Positions 33,550 to 44,090 of a stretch of 64,000 bases of DNA are shown piece after piece. The stretch comes from Anthoceros angustus. Its lineage: Eukaryota > Streptophyta > Anthocerotopsida > Anthocerotales > Anthocerotaceae. Every line of letters begins with the position of its first letter. The stretch's first letter is position 1. The position numbers and the translations under genes are program-made. The notes under the pieces are model-generated. The model made no database searches and was not told where the DNA came from. It was given only the letters and a program-made list of their open reading frames with translations. The stretch is taken from the NCBI GenBank assembly GCA_010909165.1, contig MU008186.1, forward strand, positions 124,001 through 188,000. The letters are read 5' to 3'.

Positions 33550-34302
33550 AGAAAGATAGGTTCACGGGAATCACTTATGACGTGTGGTCGACTAGGATGA
33601 GAGGGCACCTTGAGGATGCTGACATCTGGACCATAGTCGACGGATCCCTCACTCGACCTATCGCTGTAGGCCCAGATCTTGACATGTGGAACAAGTCTGA
33701 CAGGATCTTCTCATAGTAGGCCTGGACAAGGAAATGGTTCACCGCACCTTCGGTGCACCAAATGCCCACACTATTTGGGAATACTTTTGCCAAATGTATG
33801 AAGCCACTGACGTACAACACGTTGCTACTACCACACGGAACTTCCACCTCCTTAAATATAAGGATGGGGATAGCATCTAGTCGCACCTAAGCACCTTTCG
33901 TACGTTGAGAGCCAAATTAACTTCGTGTGGCACAACTCTTACAGAGACACAAGCGGCCATAGCCCTCCTCATGACTTTGCCACAAAGTTGGCGCACCTTC
34001 GTAGCAACCCGAAACGGCCTCATCAAACAATCTGTGCAACTGAAGAAGTAAACCTTGGTGAAGTTAAGATACTCTCGCAGGTCATAGCAGCCATCATCGA
34101 GGAAGATTCGCTAGGGACCCCCGGCGTAACCCACACGCCTCTCGGCTTCTAGGCCTTGAACAAAAGGCAGAGAAACAAAAGCTGGCTTGGCAGGAAGTAG
34201 GGAGAGAGCTCATCTTCTCCAGGCCCCGCTAACCCCCGTTGTAAGGGAAATTGTAATTGGTATAGGAAATTAAGGCACTACGAATGAGAGTGCCGCAGCT
34301 AA
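33550..34302 (+). mobile_element. Ty1/copia gag fragment, frameshifted
   Basis: Read across several frameshifts and stops, the plus strand encodes a UBN2/DUF4219-type gag: FTGITYDVWSTRMRGHLEDA, a region like DLDMWNKSD, then pieces matching AHTIWEYF, and a degenerate CCHC zinc knuckle at about 34240-34300 (CKGNC...HYE.EC). It is followed directly by the first 75 bp of the same LTR seen intact at 41795. Non-functional. Confidence 0.75.
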
Positions 34303-34378
34303 TGGAATATAGCTTATTTTGGAATAGATATGTGTTAAAACATAATGGTGATTTCAGTTACAATTAAATTAGATTCCA
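34303..34378 (+). mobile_element. LTR fragment (copia)
   Basis: Matches the first about 75 bp of the LTR at 41795-42026 (TGGAATATAGCTTATTTTGG) with a few substitutions, then switches to the end of the minus-strand element. This marks a rearrangement junction. Confidence 0.7.
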
Positions 34379-34382
34379 ATCT

Positions 34383-36035
34383 CTAGTCTTGGACAAGGTA
34401 CCACGGCCGAGGACCCTTGATCCAACCTTGTCTTCTGACCTCTCTTATGTTAGAACGACGTAGGACTTGAGGAGGCTCTTCATTGGCTTCAGTAACTTCT
34501 TCCTGTGCAGGTTCAAGTACAATAGTGTCATCAGTCACCGCTGGAAGAGCAGGGTGATCATTGTCAGCTGCAACAATGGGAGTTGGAGCTACAGGGGTGA
34601 TTGGAGCTGAAGGGTTATCAGCCCCCTCTGAAGCCAAAGAGGAGTCATCCTCAAAATAACAGAAGAATCATCAAATGCAAATTCGAGAGGTGGGTCCGGA
34701 ACACCAGATATAAATGCAAGAGGCATAGTTGCTCCAGGAGTGAGCTGAGCAGCATGTTGACGAAGCAAAATATCTTCATTAAAAACCACACTGCGTGAGA
34801 TGGTCACCTGACGTGTAGAGGGATCAAATAACTTGTAATCCTTCACATCGGAGTAAACAAAATCCTGCGAATAGCCTTCAAGTCCATCTTATGACGAGTA
34901 GCTACAGGTACATAAGCATAAGTTGGTGATCCGAATATACGCAAGTGCCCAATGCGGGGCTTCTGTCTTGTTCATCTCTCATAAGGAGTAGTCAAACCTT
35001 AGAAGGTAGTCGGTTGAGAACATAATTAGTAGCCATCAATGCTTCCTCCCAATATCCACGAGAGAGACTAGCAAAAGTGAGAGATGCCAAAGTAGCCTCC
35101 TGGAGTGTCCGGTTTTTCCTCTTAGCAAAAGAGTTCTGAGCAGGAGTATACGACACGGTGAGCTGGTGATGGATCCCTTCCGAAGAGCAAAAGTTCTGAA
35201 AAGCATGGCTGATGTACTCGCCACCATTGTCACTACGTAAAATTTTAACCTTGTGACTTGTCTGCCGGGTTGCAAAACGCACATAGGTTTGAAAACACAT
35301 AAGAGCCTCGCTTTTATGTCTTAACACATAAACAATACAATAGCGGCTCCATTCATCTATGAATGTAATAAAATAAATAGCTCCTCCAAATGAGCTGGTG
35401 GACATAGGGCCACAAATGTCACTATGAATAGTATCCAAAAGGGCCGAGGCCCTTGTTGAGTGGAGATCCGTATATGGCTTAGAAAGGCTTTACTGCTAAG
35501 GTGCGTCCAAAAGGGGTGACTAGAAGGAGATAGGTAAGTGGATCTCAAAACTATCACCCTTTGTTAGAGATGCTAGGCGTTGAAAATTGGCGTGGGCAAG
35601 GCGACAATGCCAAAGTTGCATTGAAGCTTGTCTTTGAATGGCATTGTGATGAGTGGGTTGAGGTTGCACTATCGATTTGACATCTAATAAATACAAATCA
35701 TGAAAAGGGTGCCTATGAAAAGGTCGACTTGATGGAACATGCGTTACCACTGATTGATCAAAGTAGACTCGGCAAGAGTGTTGTTGTGACAACTTAATCA
35801 CTAACATCAAATTTTTGGTCATAGAAGGGACAAATAAAACGCCAGAAGTATAAGTGAAGACTCGTCTGGGAGCTGTATGACCAATGAGCCCAAGCCTTTG
35901 ATGGAAAGCCCACTGTCATCACCCAAAAGCACAAACTGATTGGCATCATATGTGGGTGAGAAAGTTTTAAATGAGTGTCTGTCAAAACAAATATGACTAG
36001 TGGCTCGAATCTAAAACCAAGTTTCTACTTGAGAA
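34383..36035 (-). mobile_element. Ty1/copia pol fragment: protease remnant, integrase, linker
   Basis: On the minus strand, from high to low coordinate: protease-like remnant (about 35985-35800), GAG-pre-integrase (MQLWHCRLAHANFQRLASL, 35822-35520), integrase core with HSDICGPM, IDEWSRYCIVYVL, LRSDNGGEYIS (35438-34992), then the integrase-RT linker (34846-34383) ending QGWIKGPRPWYLV. D and D of the DDE core are visible; the following E-containing helix reads NSFAKRKNRT rather than the usual NG.AER, so the Glu is lost. The reverse transcriptase is absent downstream, so the element is truncated. Frameshifts separate the blocks. Confidence 0.85.
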
Positions 36036-38415
36036 TGGATGATGAAAGACAAAGCAGCTAAGATTGTGGGTGACTTAGCTTTTGTTGTTGTGACATTTGA
36101 TTCGGAGACTTGTATCTCGTCGAGGCTCACCGGCCTTTTCTTCCAATCCTTCTCAATATGGCGGGTATCTTGCACCAATAGTCATATTTACGCTTTGGTC
36201 TTTGTGGATTATATGTGGAACGCTGAAAATTTTTGGTTGGGAAGCCACGTCCCTGCGTCCTCGAAAGCCCCTCGCCTCGAGAAGTGAACAAAATTCTTGA
36301 GTTTGATTGACCACTTGAGCTGGCCTTCATTTATTAAGTCCACGAGTCCTCTCCTCCGCTAGAAGAGCTCCAAACACCTCAAGTGTAATAGCGGAGTTGC
36401 ACACTGGTTGTTTCTAGCCGTCCTTACAATGGCACTGTGCGCTTACAAAAGATTGATATGCTTGGGAAGAGTAGCAAGTAGGCGGACTGAACTTCACTTA
36501 AATTTGTTCCACAATATGCAAGGTTAGCACGACAAGTGCGAAACTTGATATAAGACTCCACGCCTCATTGTCTTTCATTGAAGACTAAAAATTCCTGAAG
36601 GCTTGTACTAGGAGGTGAGCTCCTATCCTTATAAATCATCTTAAAGTTATTCCACACATCACTTGAAGTGGCACCCAAGGTATGTGTCATCATATTCGAT
36701 CTAGGCGAAATAATAATAGTTCTTGCGATCCTTCCGTTGCCATTCCAAAATGAGATCGGGCGGCTCTGGAGGCAGTTCGGACCTCTACAACCCCATCAAT
36801 TCATTTTCTTCTAAAATTTGTGACACCGCATTGCCCATATAGTGTAATCATCCCATTAAATCTATCTCTATCCTTGAATTCTATCCTAAGAGGTGAGAAG
36901 AGCGGGAGGCAAAGAAGAAGATCCGACATGTTTAATCTAGATTGTACTTGTGGAGAAAAATCCCATATAGAATACTCTACATGAGTTTCTATCTCTAAAG
37001 TTTCAAATAAATTGCCAAACAATGTATTGAATGCTTCACTTATCATCACTATCATCATTGAGATCAAAATACATAAAATAATGATTAGTACCAAAGCATA
37101 TTACAACCAATGAGGATGTAAAGGATCTAAGCTAGTGTATATAAATTAACTAAAAACAATAACGAAATAAGAAGCTGCCTTGGTATAGTGGTTAGTGACC
37201 GTGTCATCACCCGAGTACCGATTCGACTCCCAGTGCAGCGCCGGGCTGGAAAACTCCATTTAAAACCCTCGATCGGTAGCCAAAGTGACGGTTAGTAACA
37301 CGCTACTCACACGCTTGTGCCTTATTGTGTAATGGCGCCTCAATTTGCACCCGCTACTTAACAATTTTCATCCTACGCGAGCTGATTCGCCCCTCTGTAT
37401 TTAATCGCCATCACCCTACAATTGTGGCGAATTCCAAAATTCCGCCGGAGTTGGTTGGGCGGCGGATCACGGGCAAGGATGCAGTCATCTTGGTCGCGCA
37501 TGTCCGAGACGGGCGTGTCACCTCCTTGTCCGTGGTTGCAAGCCGTCGTTCCTTCCGGAGGCCGCTAAAATCGTCGAGGCGGGGCGGTGCATGCGCTCGG
37601 ATTGGTATGGGGTTCAATCCTTTCGATTACTTTTGAGGGAAGGATGCCGTGATGCATCTGCTATATTTTTCCAGGAAGTGCGGCGGGGCGCTCCATATGC
37701 TTCCTTTTTTGCTATTTTGCCTCGTTGAAGGCAAGTGGGATGTGTTCCCCTCTTCCATTTTTTTTTTTAACAAAAAAGGAAAAGCATAGCTACCCCATGA
37801 GGCTTAGCTACATGGGAGATGAGCAGATTCATCTTTTTATCTAGAAACTGACTTACATTACTAACTGCACGTGTGATGTCCAATCTAGTCCAACCTGATA
37901 GATAAATTAAACAACCAACAGCTTGTCGGTAAGGCTTGAGTGCCATCTCGGCCTTTTCTTCCGCAATCCTTCTCAATATGGCGGGTATCTTGCACCAATA
38001 GCAAGTCATATTTACGCTTTGGTCTTTGTTGTGGATTATATGTGGAACGCTGAAAATTTTGGTTGGGAAGAGCCCCCCTTGCGTCCTCGAAAGCCCCTCG
38101 CCTCGAAGTGAACAAAATTCTTGAGTTTGATTGACCACTTGAGCTGGCCTTCATTTTATTAAGTCCACGAGTCCTCTCCTGCTAGAAGAGCTCCAAACAC
38201 CTCTGAAGTGTAATAGCGAGTTGCACACTGGTTGATTGTTTACTAGCTCTTACAATGGCACTTTGTGCGCTTACAAAAGATTGATATGCTTCAGGAAGAG
38301 TAGCAAGTAGGCGGACAGCAGCCTGAACTTCACTTAAATTTGTTCCACAATATGCAAGGTTAGCTCGACAAGTGCGAAACACTTGATATAAGACTCCAGT
38401 CTCATTGTCTTTCAT
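36030..38415 (-). mobile_element. Ty1/copia gag, minus strand, duplicated
   Basis: The gag of the minus-strand element: a UBN2-type region (VFRTCRANLAYCGTNLSEVQ at 38415-38182) and a basic, zinc-knuckle-adjacent segment (SSGQSNSRILFTSR) at 38154-37885 and again at 36330-36127. The two occurrences come from the tandem duplication of this interval, with the 36 kb copy more damaged. Not intact. Confidence 0.75.
37171..37262 (+). ncRNA. tRNA-like SINE head (tRNA-Asp-like), copy 1
   Basis: Contains a good A box (TGGTATAGTGGTTAG) and B box (GATTCGACTCC) 40 bp apart, with weakly pairing ends GCTGCC and GTGCAGC. The layout resembles tRNA-Asp (GTC) but stems are broken, so it is a tRNA-derived SINE rather than a tRNA gene. 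It lies inside copia sequence. Confidence 0.45.
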
Positions 38416-39009
38416 TGAAGACTAAAAATTCCACGAAGGCTTGTACTAGGAGGTGAGCTCCTATCCTTATAAATCATCTTAAAGTTATTCCACACATCAC
38501 TTGAAGTGGCACCCAAGGTATGTGTCATCATATTCCGATCTAGGCGAAATAATAATAGTTCTTGCGCCCGATCCTTCCGTTGCCATTCCAAAATGAGATC
38601 GGGCGGCTCCTGCGGAGGCGTTCGGAATCTACAACCCCATCAATTCATTTTCTTCTAAAATTTGTGACACCGCATTGCCCATATAGTGTAATCTGTCCCA
38701 TTAAATCTATCTCTATCCTTGAATTCTATCCTAAGAGGTGAGAAGAACAAGGCAAAGAAGAAGATCCGACATGTTTAATCTAGATTATGCGACTTGTGGA
38801 GAAAAATCCCATATAGAATACTCTCTGAGTTTCTATCTCTAAAGTTTCAAATAAATTGCCAAACAATGTATTGAATGCTTCACTCATCACTATCATCATT
38901 GAGATCAAAATACATAAAAATAATGATTAGTACCAAAGCATATTACAACTAATGAGGATGTAAAGGATCTAAGCTAGTGTATATAAATTAACTAAAACAA
39001 TAACGAAAT

Positions 39010-39095
39010 AAGAAGCTTTGGTATAGTGGTTAGTGACCGTGTATACTGTCACAGCCAGTTCGACTTAGTCTAGTGCGCCTGGTGGAAAAACTCCA
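39010..39095 (+). ncRNA. tRNA-like SINE head, copy 2 (damaged)
   Basis: Second copy of the tRNA-like element within the 1.8 kb tandem duplication. The A box is intact (TTGGTATAGTGGTTAGTGACC) but the middle and B box are scrambled (CAGTTCGACTTAG). Confidence 0.4.
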
Positions 39096-39719
39096 TTTTA
39101 AAACCCTACGGCGGGGCGGCCTTGGGTTGACCGCGGTGGTAACGCTAGCGCCCGCCACGCACGCCACCCGTGCCGCTGTGTCTGTGGCGCCTCAATTTGC
39201 ACCCGCTACTTAACAATTTTCATCCCTGCGCCGCGAGCCTGATTCGCCCCCATATCGCGACTGTAATCGGCCAGCATCACCTACGAATTGTGGCGAATTC
39301 CAAAATTCCATCGGAGTTGGTTGGACGCGGCGGATCACGGGCAAGGATGCAGGTCATGCTGGCTGCTTCTGCTGCATGTCTCCGGAACGGGCCGCCGGTG
39401 TGCGCACCTCCTTACAATGTCCCGTGGTTGCAAGCCGTCGGTTCCTTCCGGAGGGGCCGCTGCTTAAAATCGCTGGGACAGAGCGGGACGGTGCATGCGC
39501 TTCTGGATTGGTATGGGGTTCAATCCTTTCGATTACTTTTGAGGGAAGGATGCCGTGATGCATCTGCTATATTTTTCCAGGAAGTGCGGCTGGGCGCTCC
39601 ATATGCTTCCTTTTGCTATTTTGCCTCGTTGAAGGCAAGTGGGATGTGTTCCCCTCTTCCATTTTTTTTAACAAAGGAAAAGCATAGCTACCCATGAGGC
39701 TTAGCTACATGGGAGATGG

Positions 39720-40203
39720 CGATTCATCTTTTATCTAAGCGACTTACATTACTAACTGCACGTGTGATGTCCAATCTAGTCCAACCTGATAGATAAATTA
39801 AACAACCAACAGCTTGTCGGTAAGGCTTGAGTGCCATCTCGGCCTTTTCTTCTACTGTTCTCGGGCATTGTTCCTTAGATAGCTTTTCACCTGTAGACAT
39901 AGGTGTGCTTACTGGTCATGCATCCTCCATCTTGAACCTCTTAAGTAGTTGATGTACAAAATGCACTTGATAAATATCAATAGTGTTATCGCGAGTGTTA
40001 AAATGGAATTGAATGCCAAGAGAAAAAAATAAATTTGCTCTGATACCATAAAGAAGTTGGTAGCCTAGGATCGCATGTGTGAAGATCGTGCAAGAGGTAA
40101 GCAAGAGGGACAAGAGCAAGTTGGAATCGAAAGATGACACAAATTACACACAAAGAAAGGGTCTTATACAAAAACGGTTATTAATTAACGAATAATAAAC
40201 GAG
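39720..40203 (-). mobile_element. inverted copia piece: LTR end, primer binding site, pol fragment
   Basis: 40049-40203 is the reverse complement of the second part of the LTR at 41795-42026. Next to it, 40037-40048 read on minus is TGGTATCAGAGC, the usual copia primer binding site. Below that, minus-strand sequence matches the pol sequence at 40745-41030 on plus. So a pol fragment sits directly after the PBS, in inverse orientation to the neighbouring element, which is a rearranged structure. Confidence 0.75.
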
Positions 40204-41535
40204 TTGCTTGTAAGTGGGTCTTCAAAAAAAAACTCAATACAGATGGTAGTGTTGGTGTAAGGCTCGCCTCGTGGCAAAGGGATATAGTCAAGTAGCGGGG
40301 TTAGACTACAATGAAACATTTGCCCCAGTTGTTAAGTCTACTTCCATAAGAATACTCCTTGCCCTTGCTGCTCACTACAATCTCCTCGTACATCAGTTAG
40401 ACATAAAAACTGCTTTTCTTAATGGCACCTTAGATGAGGTCATCTACATGGCTCAACCGGAAGGTTTTATTATAGACCCTAATAAAGTATGTCAACTTTT
40501 AAAAACACTTTATGGTCTTAAGCAGTCTTCCCGTGCATGGAATGAAGTGTTTCATGCATTGCTCATAGAATTGGGTTTCACATGTTTGGACGCTGATAGC
40601 AGCGTATATATTTTATGGGATGATAATGATTTTACCATTTTAACTATTTATGTGGATGATAATATTTTATTTAGCACTTCACCAACTCTTATGGCAAGAA
40701 TGAAAGCAGTACTTTTGGCGAGGTTTGATATGGTGATTTGGGGCTTATCTTTTCTCTTGGCATTCAATTCCATTTTAACACTCGCGATAACACTATTGAT
40801 ATTCATCAAGAGCATTTTGTACATCAACTACTTAAGAGGTTCAAGATGGAGGATGTATGACCAGTAAGCACACCTATGTCTACAGGTGAAAAGCTATCTA
40901 AGGAACAATGCCCGACAAGAGAAGAAAAGGCCGAGATGGCACTCAAGCCTTCGACAACGGTTGTTTAATCTATCTATCGGTTGGACTAGATTAGACATCA
41001 CACGTGCGATTAGTAATGTAAGTCGGTTCTAGAGAACCACCTTGCCACATTGGGCTGCGATGAAGAGAATTTTAGGTACCTCAAAGGAACAAAGCAAAGG
41101 TTTACGTTTTCTAAGCAACGGATGGTTTGCGCTAATGTCCTTTTGTGATGCCGGGCTGGTGACCCGGACACTAGGCGTAGTATTGCAGCCTCTTGTACAT
41201 TTTAGGTGGATCGTTATCTCTTGGTCAAGTAAAAGCTCACTACTATTTGTCTTTCCTCTACAGGCGAATATGGTGCCATGACACAAGCTAGAGAGGTTAT
41301 TTTGGATTAGATCTTTCTTAAGTGGACTTAAGCGCTTCATGAAGGACCAACTCGGCTTTGGTGCGACAACCGATCGGCCATTGCTTTATCGAAGAATCCA
41401 GTTTTCATGCTAGAAGTAAGCATATCGAGATTGCTCATCATTTTATAAGACAAGCGGAGCGTAAAGAGGTAATAGTGGACTATGTTGCCACTTGAAAATG
41501 TGGCTGACCTTTTGACAAAGTCTTTGCCAAAGTTG
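40204..41535 (+). mobile_element. Ty1/copia reverse transcriptase and RNase H, frameshifted
   Basis: The RVT_2 reverse transcriptase is open from 40271: GLDYNETFAPVVKSTSIRIL, LDIKTAFLNGTLDE, LYGLKQSSRAWNE and the catalytic YVDD (TIYVDDNILF). A frameshift near 40735 then splits the remainder (LGIQFHF..., STPMSTGEKLS). RNase H pieces follow at 41035-41530 (GEYGAMTQAREV, SKHIEIAHHFIR) with several stops. Ends just before a polypurine tract and LTR. Non-autonomous. Confidence 0.88.
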
Positions 41536-41794
41536 GTACATGAGAAACATACTTTGGCGGTGGCTACAATTTATACCTGCTGTGAGCAAAGCAGGAACAG
41601 CTCATTAGTTGATTTCCTCTTTCATCTAGCTTGGTGATTGGATGAAGCCTTATTGTGTTATGTGATCGTCACACTTGCTGAAACTCTTTTTTTGCTTATA
41701 TCAGCAGTGGGAGTGCACTTTCTATTATGAAGTCAATTTTCAAGATATTTTCAAGCTTATCAATTAACTCCTAATTGCAACTAAGTGGGAGTAA

Positions 41795-42026
41795 TGAAAT
41801 ATAGCTTATTTTGGAATAAATATGTGTTAAAACATAAGGGTGATTTCAGTTACAATTAAATTAGGTTTAGTTTTATTATTCGTTAATTAACAATAACAAC
41901 TGCTTTTGTATAAGACCCTTTCTTTGAGTGTAATTTGTATCATCTTTCGATTCCAACTTGCTCTTGTCCCTCTTGCTTACCTCTTGCACGATCTTCACAC
42001 ATGCGATCCTAGGCTACCAACTTCTT
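41795..42026 (+). mobile_element. 3' LTR of the copia element
   Basis: Begins with TGAAATATAGC directly after a purine-rich tract (AAGTGGGAG at 41782-41790, the polypurine tract). It ends at CTACCAACTTCTTA, the point where the inverted copy at 40049 meets the primer binding site. About 232 bp. Partial copies lie at 34303 and 40049-40203. Confidence 0.75.
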
Positions 42027-43239
42027 AAGCAGCAAGCAAGCGGGCAAACCAAGAAGACAGGGCTCCCCAAAACAGTGTCTCTCAGCATAAGGATTTATCT
42101 CTGAACCCCATTTTGGCCCCAACCATCCAGAAATGCACATGTCTCATTTCACTGTTTTCAGCGATTTGCAAACCCATAGCCCATGCATCCGAGCCAAAAA
42201 GAAAACCTAATGTGCCGACCGTTCGCACAAATGCCAGACACACCTTTGTACCAAGTGGCCGGATGACTGGCGCACTTATGCTCAAAAGAGCTGGAGTGCG
42301 CCGGACGTCCGGTGCAGTTATACTCCAAAGAGGTTTAGTGCACCGGGTTTGGAGAGGATTGCGTCAATACTTGTGCAGGCAAACACTTTCGTTCAAGTTG
42401 CCTATGTACACTAGCCTCCGCACCAACACTCACATCAATTCTATTTTCAAACTCCATGATTCAAAGCAATCCCAGACGGCAGGCATACCCTGTCTGACCT
42501 GCCCCCTCCGTGTCGGAGATAAGCCACACTTAGATCTGCAACCTTAGGCCCCGCGGGCGAGAATTGGGCAAGGTAAAGGATGGTGAGGCCTCTCAACCCT
42601 TCTTGATCAAACTCTTTCGACCTTACATTTCTTCCTGTCAAGTCCGTACCACTTTCAACCTTAGTCTACCCATGGGTGGCACATGGTGCAAGTCAGAACT
42701 TAAATTCAAAATCTTTTGGCGAAGCTCGGCTATAATTCGTCTCTAAACACCTATTGCGCCCACGGTATGATGGGCGTCTGTGGGTATAAGGGTCCTCCTT
42801 TAGAGCCTCACTGAAATACTGAGCCATTTGGTCAAAATCCCCAGCTAGGGCGATCAGCCCTCTTTCTTCAAATACTCGCTGGCTCTCACTAGGGCTCACA
42901 GTGGCCACGTACATGCTCTCCTATACCTATGTTCGACTGCACCCGACAGGCTTTCATTACTCAAGGACAAATCGTCTATTCTCTTTATTTTCTTGCTTTT
43001 CTGCAAAACATTGTGAAACATTGTCATCTTCAAAAGGTTGGCCATCAGAAACCACTATCATACATGTCGAATTTTAGAAAATGTAGCTCATCTAGAAACC
43101 AAGGCCCATGCATCTATACGTGCATCAAACTCGAATGAGCCGAACATTTAACGCACCAATTGAAAAGATCCAACTGCAAGTCATCGTGACTTTACGTTAC
43201 TTTACGCCTAGATACCGGGATGATTTATAAATTCTTCAA

Positions 43240-43457
43240 ACCACTAAAAATCAACACTCCATCCCAGTATTGATCCGCCTCTAGGTTGCTTAATCGTGGA
43301 GTTCTTACAAAGTTTTCAAAGCACCAAAAACAAGCAAACCATCCTAGTAATAATCCAACCCAAGAGTGCTGAACCCTGGAGTTCTCAAAGCACAAAAAAC
43401 AAAGCACCCCATCCTAGTACTGATGGACCCAAGAGTGCTTAATCCTAGAGTTCTTAT
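43240..43457. repeat. imperfect tandem repeat, about 3 units of 65-80 bp
   Basis: Three units share ACCATCC(C/T)AGTA-TGAT, then AGAGTGCT-AATC-TGGAGTTCT and CAAAGCACAAAAAAC. Divergence between units is moderate, so the array is old. Confidence 0.7.
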
Positions 43458-44045
43458 GTTTCCGAGTTTATTTGCACCTTTACCAAACAATGCTATTATG
43501 GTAGATACAAATAATATATATACATTTGCACTGGACATCCGCACATCCACTCCACCACTTCCATCGCGCTGGACGCCCGCAAGATTGGGGTCTCCAGGAA
43601 AGGCGCCGGACGTTCGCCGCAGGCTTTAGCAAACTCGCACCAATGTGCCGAACGTCCGGCGCATTGCTCCAATCCTTTCTCTGTTTTTCACTATAACAAT
43701 GGAGATCCTAGGATTGTGTACTCACAGTGCACCAGATGTTCAGCGCTACTTTCTAGAGTCGTAGTTTGTTCCTCTCGAGATGGCCATGATCAGGTTATCG
43801 ATTAATGTGCTCTCACAATTCTGTAGGACGTCCTATGATTACTATTTGGGCTTAGTTGCTTCTTTTAGTGTTGGTTGCGCCGGACGTCCGTGGTTTAACT
43901 CTTGAACCATTTGGTTTGGTTTGCCTCATTCACGCTAGGAAGTATGATTGCCTGCAAAAGAGGTGTTTAGGATTCCTAGCACCTATTATAAATCCTTGAA
44001 ATCCCTTCCTTGTGAAGAACACCATAATTTTTCAAGGGGGGGAAT

Positions 44046-44090
44046 AAACCCGATGGGGGTTTTTCTCGAATAAACCCTGAAGAGGGGTTT
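44046..44090. repeat. paired short hairpins with AAACCC/GGGTTT arms
   Basis: Two adjacent inverted repeats: AAACCC (44046-44051) with GGGTTT (44057-44062), and AAACCC (44072-44077) with GGGTTT (44085-44090). They lie about 770 bp beyond the stop of the minus-strand gene ending at 44862 and resemble the hairpin pair at 59786. Confidence 0.55.

Larger units (their letters stand above)
36128..39840. repeat. tandem duplication, unit about 1.8 kb
   Basis: 36128-37947 and 37948-39840 repeat the same order: gag fragment, AT-rich spacer, tRNA-like SINE, GC-rich segment, and an end marked TTGTCGGTAAGGCTTGAGTG. Each copy lacks different 1-8 nt strings (for example AGCAAG and TTG missing near 36180-36210 but present near 38005-38030). 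A third GGCCTTTTCTTC at 39841 continues into unique sequence. Confidence 0.9.
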
